A DNA stretch of 64,000 nucleotides from Ciborinia camelliae (Eukaryota > Ascomycota > Leotiomycetes > Helotiales > Sclerotiniaceae): the NCBI GenBank assembly GCA_025890175.1, contig JANPYM010000013.1, positions 68,673 through 132,672 on the forward strand, given 5' to 3'. The position numbers and the translations under genes are program-made. The notes below the pieces were generated by a model. It made no database searches. It had not been told where the DNA came from and saw nothing but the letters and a program-made list of their open reading frames with translations. Shown here one piece after another: positions 11,082-24,999 of the stretch (the stretch's first letter is position 1; each line of letters opens with the position of its first letter).

Positions 11082-14000
11082 CTAAGGTTTGCTAAGTTGC
11101 TCTTTTCTGAAGAAAGTGAAAAATCCACCACAAATAACAAGTTGTAAAATTAATCCAATCCAAAACCAAGCATTACCAAGACCAGCTGCTCCATCACTGA
11201 AATCTGGGAAGATTGGTCCAGGACCAATAGCATTTGGTGCTAAAGCTCTAGCTACCATGGTAGCTATCGAACCCAAAACTTGAGCGGCGATGAGGGTAAA
11301 AGCAATATGAACACGAGTGAGAGTTTGAAGTAAGAGCATACCAAATCCAACACCTTGTAGAGCATCAAGCATACCTAACCAAAGCCATAAAGATCTTGTG
11401 AATAAAGCGCTAGCAAGACCTCCACCAACCCATGGTACGTATTGACCCATGGGAGAGCAAGACCAAAGCATTTGACACCATCTAGGAGCTCCGAGACCAA
11501 TTGCGAAGATTGGTAAAACCCAACTGTGATCTTTACTCAAAATTCCAAAGAACCATAGGAATGCAGCCCATAAGAATCCGAAGAAAAATACGATGAGGCA
11601 TACGATAGCCCATGTTGGAGCATGATTAGATGAGAAGAGGTAAAGCCAATTACGACCATAGAGTGTCGAGAGGAAGAAATTCTGAATGATAACTGTGATG
11701 AAAAACCACATGACAATCTTACGTCTGAAGAGAGATGCGTAGAAAGATGGAACTTTTCCAGGAGCTTGTCGATAGTATTCTGGTAACCCGAGGAAGATCA
11801 AAATTCCGACCACCCACATGAGTACCGCGATGGGGAATACGACTGCAGACATCTTAGGATTAGCGGTTGTGAAAGAAGCTCCAAGACCATCAGCTTGTCG
11901 TTTGTTGAGATAATGTCCCCAGAACCAGAGAACGACGACGTAAGCTTGTTGTGTTCCTTGAATGATACAAGCTCGCAAGACCCAAGCTTTGACGGGGGAT
12001 CCTCCTTCATCTCCAAAGTTCAAGGCGAAGAATATACTACCGGAAGATGCAGCAACGGCATATAAACCAGTAGCCACATTTTGAACCCAACCTTTTCCAT
12101 CAACACCAGGTACGAAAGGAGCACAACCGAGGAGGAAAAATGCCAATCCGTAAAAGATGAATGGAACACTGAGGACGTAGATTGATTTGAAGAGAGAGAA
12201 AACTTCCCACCACATGATGGAAGTAACGAGATAGATGGATGCCGTGATGTAAAGTTTCTCTGCAGTTTGACCGACGGTACCAGTGAGAAGAGTGATTTGA
12301 TAGGAATTAGCTGCAACGATTTGACCAAAGGCGAGTAAGAATGAATAGACTGGCCAATCGTAGAAGCGATATTGCATCACCAGACGAATACCAGTAGGTG
12401 GTTTGTAATCTTTGCCGAGTAAGAATTGATCGTTATCACCAGTTAATGCGATATTATCTTGACTGGAATTTTGTCTAGAGTGAACGATGGTCTCGTTGGT
12501 GAAGCTTTCCCTACTATTGGATCGTCCTCGACTATCTTGAGATCTTCTTCCACTACCTAGGGCAGAATACGAAGGTGCTTCAGCATTTCTTCCTAATCGT
12601 GCATCACGGAATCGATCAAACCATTTCTTTTCGGATTTGATAAGATATTCCTCGATACACAACTGTCCTTCACTATTCTTTCCATCGAGACCATCAAGAT
12701 TCTTGGCGAATTGTTGATAGTATTCTCCTTGAGTATCGGTGAAGAATGGATCAACCTTTTGAAGTTTGAAATCCGTCTTGTCTCCGATGACTGAACTCAA
12801 ACTAAGCATGGAAGCTCTGTTGGCACTATGATCACCTCCTGCCCCAAAGATGGATGGTGGAGGAAGTAAGGATTCATGAGCTCCAAGCATTCCAGGTGAC
12901 TCCAAACCTGGTGAGCCAGGGATTGAGTTGGAAGAATAAATGTTTGATCCATCCCTCAGACGTGCCAAAGAATATTCAGAATCACTAATGTGTAAACTAC
13001 CAGTGTTATCAGTTGGAGTTCGTCGTGGGGAATCTACAAATCCTGGTGTTGGTGCGAGGAATGCGCCACCAGCTGGACTATTAGATCGTGCTCTGAATTG
13101 CTCTTGTTGTCTCTGAGCTTCTAATTCTTCGGGTGTGAGTGTGTATTCATCGTATATATCATCATGACCTTGAGATTCATCATAATCATCACTATCTTCT
13201 TCTACATCGGTCAATCCTTCATCAGCTTTATTTGCACCACCGTTTTGGGATGAACTTCCATCGTTATTGAATCGATTCTTCATCGGGCGATGTCCTGGAC
13301 CAGCTCTGTATCCCAAAGAAAGCTTTCGACTAAGACCAGCTGCTGGCTTCTCAACACGAGTTGGTGAAGATGGTCTCGAGGAACCAGTGGTACTCGCGAC
13401 ATCAAGTTGTGAAGTACTAGCTACACTGGTAGCAAAACTTAACACTCTCTTGCCGGAAGCGTAAGGATTTTCTCTTCCTCTAGATCTTGGTCTGCCAGAA
13501 TGCTTTGCTTCTTCCTTGTCGTGAATCTTGATCGCTTTACTTTGCAAAGTCTCAAGATCATTAACCCATTGTGCGACAGGGAAACGTTGTTTGGCGGATC
13601 GTGCTCTCATGATTTGACGAGTTTCCAATTTTGAGGCTAAAGCTTCCTTGATGGCTTGTTTGAATTGATGAAGCATGTGGGTTGTCGTGGTAGATTCGAC
13701 GGTGAACCACCAACCAGGCATCTGACCAAGACCACCAACACGAGCACCAATACCCAAAGCTCCCTTTCTACCAAACTCGACAGCGACAAGACCGAAAGGT
13801 TCATCTCTAGATGGAATCAAGGCGAACTCAGCTCCAGAGAAAATAAATGGTGGGAGAGCGGTGAACTCAGGTTTACTGAAGACTCGACCTTTGTATTTTT
13901 TCATCATGACATCGAGTTTGAGAGCGGCGAATTTTCCATAGAGATCGATGACGGGACCAACGCAGATGAGTTGAACATTTGCATTCTCCTCCAAGACAGC

Positions 14001-17000
14001 AGGCATAACATCAGCAATCAAATCAACACCCTTTTGCATGGACCATCTACCGACGAAAACCAAGAGTTCAGCTTTAGGATTTTGATCAAGACCAGCCCAT
14101 TCTTGAGCTTGTCTCTTGAGTTCCGCTCTTTGACTTTCGAATTCTTGATTGACGGTAGTTTTGGCCAATGGATCTTGGGTGCCATTCCAATCTCCGGTAT
14201 CAGAAGGATCAGGGTTAGGAAGGTTTCCAATCTTGCTCAATCCCCAGAAGATAGGATATCTTGCCCAAGAACGTTTACCATATTTCTTACTGACACCAAC
14301 GGCACCGAAACCCTTTTGATGAATTCGAAGGTAAGAACTACCAGCGTGGAGTAAATTGAAAACATCACCGAATTGAACATACTTGATGGCGACATCTTCT
14401 GGGATGTTATAAACTTGACAAACTTCAGTTCTCTCCTTTTGATTACGCATCGGCCATAAACCTTGGAACTCGGCATTGTGAAGTGACAAACAACATGGGA
14501 TGGTCTCTGGGAGAAGATGTACTGGTGCAACAGCTCCGTGGTAATCGTTGATGTGATACAAATCGACAGGGAAACGCTTGATCGTGAGAGCGATACATTG
14601 ATTCCAAGCACTGTAATAAACGGCCGAGTCTAAATCATCCATGCGAGGTGGGTATGGTTCAGATTTGGATTGCGCTCTGAAAACTGGTGCATCGAGAAGA
14701 ACGTAAGTGATGTTTCGTAGAGTGTGGTACTGAACTTGAACGGTGTAAGAATTTCCGAGAATCATGACATCCATAGGTTCAGCTTGTTCATCGATAGGAT
14801 AATCGATTCCACCGACGCAAGGAACGACCCAGATAAGATCTTGATGACCCAAATTCTTTCCCATCAATTGTGCCATGACACCAAGACCTCCAATCTTGAT
14901 CTTGATAGCCCAATCTTCAATATCGTATTCCATGGTAGCGATAAGAACAGTTCGTCGTTTGGCAGCTCCAACATCAGCCTGAAGTCCAAGTTGTGTAGCA
15001 TTTTCATGAAACATTGCCTGTAACCCTCCCATGACTGTCATTTCTTTTTCTGGTGGGTCATCATCCTTCTCCCTCTTCAATTTTCTGCGAATGGCTAATG
15101 GGATATAATTCTTTGATTCCTTGACACCAACACTGTTGAGTTTGACAGCGTAGAAAGACTTCATGAAAGCCCAGATACTTAGGGCACCACTGAGAACAGG
15201 GACAATCCAGAAGAGGACCACCATCAACATTTGGTACGTACGATTTCCGTAAGGGATTTTATAATATCTGTAACTTCCATCGTCGAATGCAACTTTGTAA
15301 CCAAGGTATGGTTTTGGTGGCACGCGGGTGATGTTAATGAGTGCGGTGGAGAGAGATGATGGTGGCATACGATCAAGGATACCATCACCATCAACATCAC
15401 CCAAGACGACAGTTTCATCAGGTTGACCATCAGGATTCATACCCCAAACGTTGACTTGCATAACTGGAAATTATTAGTGGTGTTTTAATCAAATGTGAAG
15501 ATGTAACTTACCAGCTGGCCACTCAGTCATAAACTTAAATTCCCAGAGACTGTTGACCTTATTCAAGGTGAACTCATTCTCAAGACCAGTATCATACCCA
15601 TACTGATTAAATGGACCATTGGCGAACAAGTGAGGAAGACGACGCGAATATGGATTGACCGATAAGTCAGCATGTTGGACAACATCACTGCTACCGGTAA
15701 GTCGAGACCAATATTGCATGATGATGTGCTCTCCTTCCCATTTTTGTTTTTCTGTACCAGACCAAGGTTGTTGTTGAAGGGTTGTATTTCCACCAGTGTA
15801 CGTTGTCCAATTGGACCATGAACTTCCCCAATTCAAAGAATATTTGAACAAATCAGCTCCAGCAGCTTTATGACTGACCCACAAGGTACCATTGTCATGC
15901 TTGTGAAGCAATTGTCGTGTGAAATTTGCAGAGCCAGGGAAAACAACAGGATTATCAAGTTGTCCAACACGAATCAAGAAAGTATCCGTTGCTCCAGTTG
16001 TAGTATTGCCAGAGTTGCTGGAGACATTCTTGAGGGTGATTGAATGGAGACCATTGGAAACATTGGTAAGATTTCCCTTGAAAGTCCAAAGTGTTGGAAT
16101 GGATCCGACGAAATCGGTGACGTTAACCGAGCTCGAAAGCAAAGTACAAGAGTATTCACCGGTAGCATTAGCTAATGTTGCAACCTTTCCATCCTCTGTT
16201 GTGGAAGTGACCACCATTCCAGAAAGAATATCGGAACACTTCATCTCTTCACTGAAACCAATTTCAATCTCGATGGTTTCTTGTTGTCCGGGAGCAACCG
16301 TGGAAGCAATTCGTGCATCATGCCCCGGTGAAAAGGAGGTGATCATAGGAGAAGGTCCAACCCACTTATCCTTTGGTACATATGCCTTAAATTCATATGG
16401 GACAAGGGTGAAACTGTCGAGGCAACCATTGTAACCGGTTTGATTTGCAATTCCCAATTGGTAAGGTCCCGCTTTCAACGTGAGCTCTTCGTATGGATAA
16501 AATAAGTTCTTGACTGTTGTACCAGAAATGAATGGGGCAACGATGGAATCGTTGTTGGTACAATCAAAAGTGTACGTTATCGTATCATATTTGTTGTGGT
16601 AAACCATCCAAACAGATTGGTTTGCTTGACCGCCAGACTTGGACAAATCCTGAACACCACTATATTCACCTCGCATGGTACTCCAGATACCAAATTCAGT
16701 AGCGGTACCGTTACTTCCTGGTAATTGGACGAAACTTGTCTGATTGGAGAGTTGTTTCAAGTACACTCCATCTTTCAAGACTGGGTAATTTTCTCGCATC
16801 TGATGCATGGCCTTGATAATATTTCGAACTGGATGGGATGGATCTCTATGATCACGACTGTTCCAATCATCATGACAACCTCGAGTGCAAGCGTCAGCAG
16901 GGTATTGATAGTAAGTTCCACTACCGAGAAGGTAACATCCGTGGGTTTGCCATGCTTGAGAAGGAGACATAGATTGTCGACCGAAGAGATAATTGTCTGC

Positions 17001-18632
17001 CGTGTTATCCAAGACGTAAAAGGCTTGCTCTTCTCCCCATAACATTAAAGGGATTCCAGGCATGTGTATGGTGGTGATGAACAGACCCAAAAGTTGTTTC
17101 TGGGTACCATTCTTGATAGCTGGCCATCTAAACACATCCTGATTGCTCACTCCGTACATGTGCCTAGGATCAAATACTCCAGTGTTGGGGTTGATGAAAT
17201 CGTTTGTCAGAAGCATCTCGTTCCACGCTTCCACCCAATTCATTGGTGTATCGTAACCACTTGCCAAGTTTCCATCCATTCCCAAGAATCTGGTGAGTGC
17301 GCGATAGACACTGTAGTGAAAAGCGGCAGAGTCAAGGGCGTTATAATCACGATCACGGATGAAGTAAGCCAAACTGGAATTGCTGGTCATCTCGATCGAA
17401 GCTGGAATGGTAGCCGGTAACATATCAGGTTGACGTCCACGGCCGAGGTAAATACTTCCAAATGTATTACCACCAGTGATCTCACCAGTGATCATGAAGT
17501 TTGTCTTGTTGACTGATCTTGCGCATTCTCGAACGGCGTGACCGAAACTTCCTAATGCATCGACGGAAATTTGAGTTGCTTTATCCACACGTATCCCATC
17601 AATATCTAGTTGCTGGATGATCATACAAGTGAAGATCTCAATTTTGGTCCTCACAGATGGAAGCCATTCTCTCAAACGATCCTGGACGGAGGCGAACTTG
17701 GATAATTGACGTTGCCAATCGGGGAAGACACCAAAAGCTTCGGTATCACCATACTGATCAAATTCCGAATCGTAACACCCTTTCATGCGACTCGTGACAT
17801 CTTCCTTGATAGGATATCCAGTATCAAGCCAAAATCTGGGGTAGTTACAAGTTTCATTGTACTTTTGACTGAAGGCAAAATCCAGATATTGACGATTTTC
17901 ATTACGCCAAAGTACTTCGTGCTCGCTCAGGGTGAATGGAGTCGAAGAGTTCTCGTAGCCTTTAAAAGCAATCAAATCTCCCATGGTTCCCATCGTATTG
18001 TCGAGGATGACGTACATTCCTTTTTCATGGACGGCAGTGGTCATCTTCCTCCACATTTCAATATCTCCAAAATGTTGGTCGAGGAGACTAAAATCCACAG
18101 GAGAGTAGGAATCCGCACCCCAAGGCATGTTGATCATAGGACTTCCGGCAATGTAAATTCCCCTCACTCCCATCCCTTGTATGTAATCCAAACTGTCAAT
18201 GAGACCCTGAAGATCACCTCCATGTCGTAATTGGGTTTGCATCCAATCGGTTTCGAATTTGGTTCCATTAATGTCATCATTCGTTGGATCTCCATTGACA
18301 AATTTATCAAGAAAGAAGGAATAAACAGGGAAACGCCAATTCTCGGGGGATTCGTGGAAAGTATGCTACGCGAAGAAAGAGAGTTAGCCAATGGATACAT
18401 GCATTGTCATGAGTTAAATGTGAGTGAAGTTGGAGGTTGAGGAAATTTCTTGACACTTCAAGAAAGGTTAGTGATCACGTACATCTTCCCATATTCCAGA
18501 ATAATCAAAAGGTGATGTCGCCGTCTGATTCGTATTTAAGTTGTATCCCACAAAATTTGCATCGTAGCGCAAAGCATCGACTTGTGTATGCAACAAGACG
18601 CTGCACAAGGCAACGAAAGTTCGCGCGAACAT
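11082..18632 (-). CDS. ags1: Alpha-1,3-glucan synthase (GH13-GT5-multipass membrane)
   Basis: Makes the alpha-1,3-glucan of the cell wall at the plasma membrane. Three exons on the minus strand, 18632-18483, 18365-15512 and 15463-11082, encode 2461 residues, the usual size for this family. After a signal peptide (MFARTFVALCSVLLHTQVDA) comes an extracellular GH13 amylase-like domain with DGIRVDKATQ (nucleophile Asp about 311) and ITGEITGG (Glu about 345). A Ca-loop-like GDVDGDGILDR precedes the first membrane helix (about 1080-1103). The cytoplasmic GT5 glycogen-synthase-like domain (about 1170-1700) has KIGGLGVMAQ and SRDEPFGLVAVEFG, the E-x7-E region. A long Ser-rich linker leads to a C-terminal block of roughly a dozen membrane helices (about 2015-2461). 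Exon 1 is short and was found by family expectation; its frame and splice sites fit exactly. The gene is complete, with no frameshift. Its neighbour across the divergent promoter region is the GPI-anchored amylase-like gene. Confidence 0.96.
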
Positions 18633-21600
18633 CGTGACAAAACGAAACCGACCAGATACTCAAGTGACCGCAATCATCAATCTTTGTTCATGAGCTCTTG
18701 CCGAAATGGTATGTGAAGTGTTGACAGAATTCAACTGATTTGGGATCAGGAATATATTAAGGATTTCTCCAAGATTTCCAGGAATCGTGTTCAGATTGTG
18801 TGATATCCACCGATAGGTTATAAATTTAGATTGAGACCGTTCTTCAACACAAAAAGCCAAGGACGAATAACCCGCAGACAAGAATGAGAAATAACGAGCG
18901 TGAAAGTCCACCGCAAAATCGCAGATTGACAAGATGGATGTTTAAAAATGTGTATGTGGATGAGATACTTGAACGGGAGAAGAGGTAAGAGGCTGAAGTG
19001 AGAATGTGTAAAAGATGACTTCGAACTAAGGACAAGTATTATCGGTGTTGCCCCCTAGAAATCGATCTTGCTATGCTGAACATATCGGATGCCTAAATCT
19101 TACTTTCCAGGTTAAACACGACATATTTTTAATCCTAAACTATCCTTAAAATGGAACAGGGAACGACTAATAGGGCAGTAAAGTGGACTTTGACACGAGC
19201 TGCCATGCTGGTTGAGAGCACCAAGTTTTGGGTGCCAGGGGTAATCCATATGGGCGTCATTGGACGAGACTCAGAGTATAAAGTAGCGGGGATCGACTTT
19301 GATCCATTTCTTCAAGTAATAATGTGTTGACCTTCAAAAATATCCCCAAACACGGGTTCCGCTACCATATCTCCATTTGAGTTTCACGACCAATAACAGA
19401 TGAATTAAAGGGATAGATAAGGCAAGAATGTGGCATTCTAGATGTTCTAGATGTCACCATATGAAGACCATGATTTTTGACTTGTTATTTAACCAATGTG
19501 ATATTTTTGCCATCCCACCTTGAACTTAACCCAACAGAGTAGAAAACTTTTAACAAACGTGGATGAGATGGCTAATCCCTTCAAGGATAAGCCTGGGCTG
19601 ATAATCCGCATGCTGTAGCTATTTGGGTTAGGCCGTATACCGTTTCATCAAGTTTATAGAATAATAGCTTGTTGTAGCTAAAGGTACAAATTAACACGGA
19701 TGTCTGGTGTAAACCAATATCAAAATTCCAATTCAGTGCGGCCTTAACTTAAAAATCTGACTAGGATTGGCGAAAGCCACATACCAGGGCTTTGGAAGGT
19801 TAATTGATGAGACATGAAGTTTAGGGGTAGTGATCAAGGGTTGGGAATTGGGTCAGAGTTAGATACGAGATTTCCCATGCTGTTTTTTTTTTCGCGAGGT
19901 TCTAATGCGTAGCCGAAAGTAAGCCGACGGTACATACGGTAGGTAACGAATGGCTTTCACTGATGACGGGACTGGTAATTGTACAGAAGAGAAAGTACTT
20001 CGGAAAGACCATCCGTAGGAAATTCGGAATACCTAAAAATTAAGCCAAGTAAGCGAGTGGATGGTACGTACGACCGAATATCCACAATAATCGACCATCT
20101 TAAAATAAGCTCAAACTCTCGTGCCCCTTAAAGATCCTTAAACTTTTTGATGGACGTTCTCCTATTTTTTTTTCATCTTTTACTGACTCGTATGTAGTGT
20201 CAAGTATGACAAGACCTCAATTGAACTTTTGGATATAAATTCAAGACGCCCCGGGTGTCATCCTCGTATCACCTTGGTGGTCATTCAAGCCATTAAAGAG
20301 AGATGGGATGAATCTTCTGTCCCACAACACATGAATTAGTCATCTATCAAATGGCAATGGATAATTTCCCAACCAGTAACATCTTGACTATTGTAACTTA
20401 CTCTTCCACCTCCTCTTCATCCTTCCAGGTTGAGCTTTAACCTTACGCTTTGAGCCTAAATGATTGATGGTGGTGGTAGATAAGCATGGGATGAGAAAAA
20501 TTGCAGGAACATGATACGTTCAATTAAGGTGTGGCGGTAGAACATCGATAAACAAGGTAAAGCGCACCAATCATTGATGATTGCCCTTGTTTATGATTTA
20601 TAAATCTCAGAAATCAGGAGTCAAAACTCAGGACTTAGAATTCAGGAGACGAACGAGATAGATTATTGGAGACGAACGAGATAGATTTTATTAAACTCGA
20701 TGAATCAATGAAGGAGAAGCTATTAGTCTTTTTTTAGGATAGCCGAGCCTAGTCCTTTTTTTGACTGGCTGTTCAATGCCGCTTTGGAATACAAGTAGAA
20801 AGTTCTCTAGCTAAGAAGAATCCGTGATGAATAAATCCAGGATTATTATCGCCAAGATAAAAACCATTCAGCGAAAGCTTCGCCTTGGAACTTTGGAACA
20901 AAACTTTAAGAAGATTTGTTTAATACCTGAAGAAAAGGGAGTATTTTAAAGATTTTCATAATGTTAGAAGGTATAAAAGCTTATGCAAAAGACATGCTGC
21001 ATAATGCATTACGTTTGTTTTACAGTATCCTTCCCCTCTTTCCTTACTTCTAATAGAAGTTTGATCTGTCTCAACTTCCTCATAATGACATGAATTGATA
21101 TCGTTATACATAGTACCTATTGTATAAGATTTCATTATTAAAAAGGGATATGTACTTGCGGTGTCCTTGCGGTGTCGCCGACAACCTATTTTTGAAATTC
21201 AATCCACTCTGATGGAGTATCTCGTATGTTCAAATGGTTTCGACGGTTATAGTTTGAATCATGATGATCAACTCATCGATCAAGATTCAACAATAATAAT
21301 AATGTAATAATAAAAATTGGAAAGGGTCAAACCTTATGTCAAACTTAACCTTGATGCTGGGAGAGCGGAGTGGATTAAATAATATTTGGAACTCTCTGGA
21401 ACTCCGGATGGGTCCTGTGAGGCTATGTATAGACTCTCTAGTTAGTCCACAGAGGGGCCATTCGAAATATGGTGAACACGAGAGCATGAAATAATAATAA
21501 ACTGGAGAAGTTGAGGAAATCGATCGGATTTTCTCCGAGGTTATAGGAAATCTGGGTAGATGGCGATATTTGATCTGTGTAACCCCTATCTTAATCGACA

Positions 21601-21891
21601 ACAAACTGTACGGTTCGTCAATCAATAAAAAATTCCATGAATGACGAATTTCTATTGTAGTTGCTGTAGTTGATGTAGTTGATTTACGGATTGAGGTACA
21701 ATGTATTTGAGTGATGATTAGAATTTTTCAGGCTTAAGGCCCTCAGGAAGCTTTATAAAATGTTTAATCATTCTTAAAGTTTTCATGTATCTCTAGAATG
21801 ATTCTTAAGTTGCTAGTGTATCCCTGAGAATCTGAGATGCACCTATGTCGATCACCTACCATAATCCCAGAAGTTCGATTTAAACAATTTC

Positions 21892-21924
<33 letters not shown>

Positions 21925-22934
21925 CATGATGATAAAATAAATACCTAAAATCATCAATGATTAACAAAAGCCTTAGGAAGAAAGCATCATACCGAGATTT
22001 TCCCCTCCACAAACTCCTGTACCTGGAGTCTGTACTCCGTAGAGGGGGAGACTACTCGAATTCTACTCTACCGGTACAGATTATCCGATGAATAATCAAT
22101 GTATCTACACAATTAGCCTAATAGCAGCCACTAACCCCTGACTAGAAAATTCTCATCCCTACCTTGTGCACTGCCAAGTCATTATGTGCAGGATTTAAGA
22201 TTAACCAAGGCCGGGATCTTTTACCATTCTACTCTGAAAATATTCAAATAATGGGTACAGTGGCTCAAGTTGCCAGATAATACGAGTAGCTAATTTGTCA
22301 AATTCAGCTAGGTCACTCACCTCAACTTGGGTTCAATTTGCTCAATTGGGAATTGGGAAGTTTATAGGAGATTCATGAACAATGGAAGCTTGAAAGAACA
22401 TTTTGATAGTAGGAGAGAAGTGCATAGCGGATGTTCATTTCCCATCACAATCATCTCAGGGTCTTCCTCAAGCTGCCCAGATATTAGTGTCCTGAGTAGG
22501 TAAAGTTGATGGCACAGCGTCTTCTTTCTTTCTACCAGTATTCTTTTCCATTAATGCCCCAAATTTATTTTTACATCCTTCCCGTTCACACTCTCCCGCC
22601 AATTGGCTTAATTCAATTTCCCTTCCGAATCAATTCCCGACAAAGCCACCCCGTTAGGTAGTACAGGAGGGGATCTAATCAGTCCAAACTAAATCTAGTA
22701 CAAACAAGCGTCTGGTCCATAGTGCCAAGGAAATCCTATTGTTTTCTATCTCAGGTCGTAGTCAACCACCGCTAATTTTGCGTCGATTGTTACTCTCTGT
22801 TGTGTTCAGCGTCAAAGAAATCAACCTGATTACATTGTCGACGCCAATTTAACCAACCTTTCTATTGGGGGTTCAGCCGTCTTTCTTTTACATCCGACAT
22901 TCGAAATAGTGGCGGGAATTCGATACGAGTTGAA
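18633..22934. other. Long divergent intergenic region between glucan synthase and amylase-like gene
   Basis: About 4.3 kb separate the two start codons. I find no convincing coding sequence: the longest frames (18660-18932 and 21287-21625, minus) have no signal peptide, motif or codon bias. An AAT array is at about 21894-21923, and an imperfect 21-base direct repeat (GGAGACGAACGAGATAGATT) occurs twice at about 20646-20688. The region must contain both promoters and may hold shared regulatory elements or an unannotated noncoding transcript. Confidence 0.5.
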
Positions 22935-24999
22935 ATGATGTTGTCGACCACGTCGGGGATAAAAACCTCGACGGCATTCGTTACTTGGTCAATGTTATGG
23001 GTGTTGTTGTCATCATTCGCACAAGATGTACAAGCCGGTACTTCCGACGACTGGAGAACCCAATCTATATATCAAATTATCACGGATCGATTCGCAAGAA
23101 CTGATGGATCGACTACCTACGCGTGTAATAATACAGAACAATTGTATTGTGGAGGGACCTTTCAAGGAATCATCAACCACCTAGATTACATTCAAGATAT
23201 GGGATTTACAGCTGTGAGTTTGCTCATCCCAGCTTCTCCTTGAGGTCTTCCTGATTGTCACGTCTTGTACAACCGTCACGACGAAAGATGGAATCCTTCG
23301 AGCTTGATGATGTGAGCTAACTCAACGACAAACATAGATTTGGATCTCCCCAGTGGTACAGAACATTAATGAAACAACGAAATACGGCGAAGGTTATCAT
23401 GGATTCTGGAGTCAAGATGTCACCAAGATAAATTCGAACTTTGGATCTTCAGATGATCTCAAACAATTGTCATCAAGCTTACATGACCGTGGCATGGTGA
23501 GTTACTTCTCACCCGCAAGAATCATCTCGAGGAACAAACTCTAATTCAATTGTGCGTACCTTAGTACTTGATGATCGATGCAGTTGTCAACGATATGGCC
23601 AACGCAGGAAAAGGAAGTCAGACGGATTATTCCAAACTGGTTCCTTTCAACAAAGAAGAATATTACCATCCTTTCTGCTACATCACCGATTATTCGAATG
23701 CCACCAACTTTCAAACATGTTGGTTGGGAGATGATATAGTTTCACTACCAGATCTCAATACTGAATCTGATTTTGTGAGGAAAACATGGGAAACCTGGGT
23801 AACAGAGATGGTCGCAAATTATTCTCGTATGTACATGTACTTGAAGCATCCTTAACCCTTACTCTTTTCTGGAAGGTCTTGGCTGTGGGGAAAATCCGGG
23901 GAAGATATATTATATTGTAAGAATGGGCTAACATTCCTCCGAATCATAGTTGATGGTCTTCGTATCGATGCCGCTAAACATATCGCTAAACCTTTCTGGC
24001 CTGGCTTTCAAGAGGCCGCTAATACATTCACCATTGGTGAAGTCTTTGATGAGTTACCCGTCAACGCATGCGAATGGGCTGTCGATGCTCTCTCGTCTGT
24101 CCTCAATTATCCCGCTTGGTTTTATATCACATCCATCCTTTCGAACTCCACGAATACCATGGGAAGCTTAAGCTATCAATTCAATCAAATTGAACAACAA
24201 TGTTTTGATACTACACTCCTCGGAACATTTAGCGAAAATCACGATGTTGCCCGTTTTGGATCCTTTACGAGTGATGAGTCCCAAAGGAAAAATGCTCTCA
24301 CGTTCAATTTCTTTACTGATGGTATTCCTGTGGTGTATTATGGAGCCGAGCAAGGTTTTGATGGTGCTGGTGATCCTCAAAATCGTGGAGCTCTCTGGCT
24401 CAATCCAACTGGATATGACAACACATCAACTCTATATCAGCATATCAAGACCCTCAACACCGCCCGTAATGCGATTAACAATTATATGATAGCGACTAAT
24501 TACTCTAACTGGAGTCCTTATTGGGGACACAAATCATCAATTATTTATGAAGCTGATGATATATTGGTATTCAGAAAAGGAAATGTTAGACCAGTCATCA
24601 CGGCTCTTACCAATGTTGGGTCCGATGGAGCAGATGCCGGTCCTTACTATATTGGAGACACCATGTTCAGGGAAGGAATTCTTCTCATTGAGATATTGAG
24701 TTGCAATAGCACTGTAACAGGGATAGATGGAACATTTTACCTCACCTTAAAAAAGGGATTGCCACAGGTATGCCGAAATCTTTCTAGCAAAGGTAGATGA
24801 TGGATATGAGTGCTAATATATCAAATAGGTCTGGGTACCAGGTACACTCCTAGTGAACACAACCCTTTGTCCAACACCGATGAAAAACGTCAACAAAACC
24901 CTAACCGCTGACACATATTCTCTCTCATCTCATATATCTCCATCATCAATCTTTCCCTTACTCACCGCCTGTTTACTATCATCTCTATTCTTCTTTTAA
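22935..24999 (+). CDS. amyD: GPI-anchored GH13 alpha-amylase-like protein / 4-alpha-glucanotransferase (AmyD/AgtA type)
   Basis: Five exons, 22935-23213, 23338-23496, 23565-23826, 23950-24767 and 24829-24999, all GT-AG and frame-consistent, encode 562 residues. A signal peptide ends near DVQA (about residue 35). The GH13_1 fungal amylase domain follows, with GLRIDAAKH (nucleophile Asp240), TIGEVF (acid/base Glu264) and FSENHD (Asp332). Region I reads DAVVND, so Asp156 sits where alpha-amylases have the His of DxxxNH. From memory, that loss marks the Aspergillus GPI-anchored AgtA-like enzymes, of which A. niger AgtA is a 4-alpha-glucanotransferase. The C-terminus has a Ser-rich spacer and a hydrophobic tail ending SSLFFF, a GPI signal. 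Adjacency to the glucan synthase supports a role in maturing wall alpha-glucan rather than digesting starch. There are two in-frame ATGs at the start (22935 and 22938). Confidence 0.92.

Noticed and set aside
13656..14354. 232-codon plus-strand frame
   Set aside because: It lies antisense to the catalytic GT5 domain of the glucan synthase and has no independent features.
16725..18230. Several plus-strand frames of 100-174 codons
   Set aside because: All are antisense shadows of the GH13 domain of the glucan synthase.
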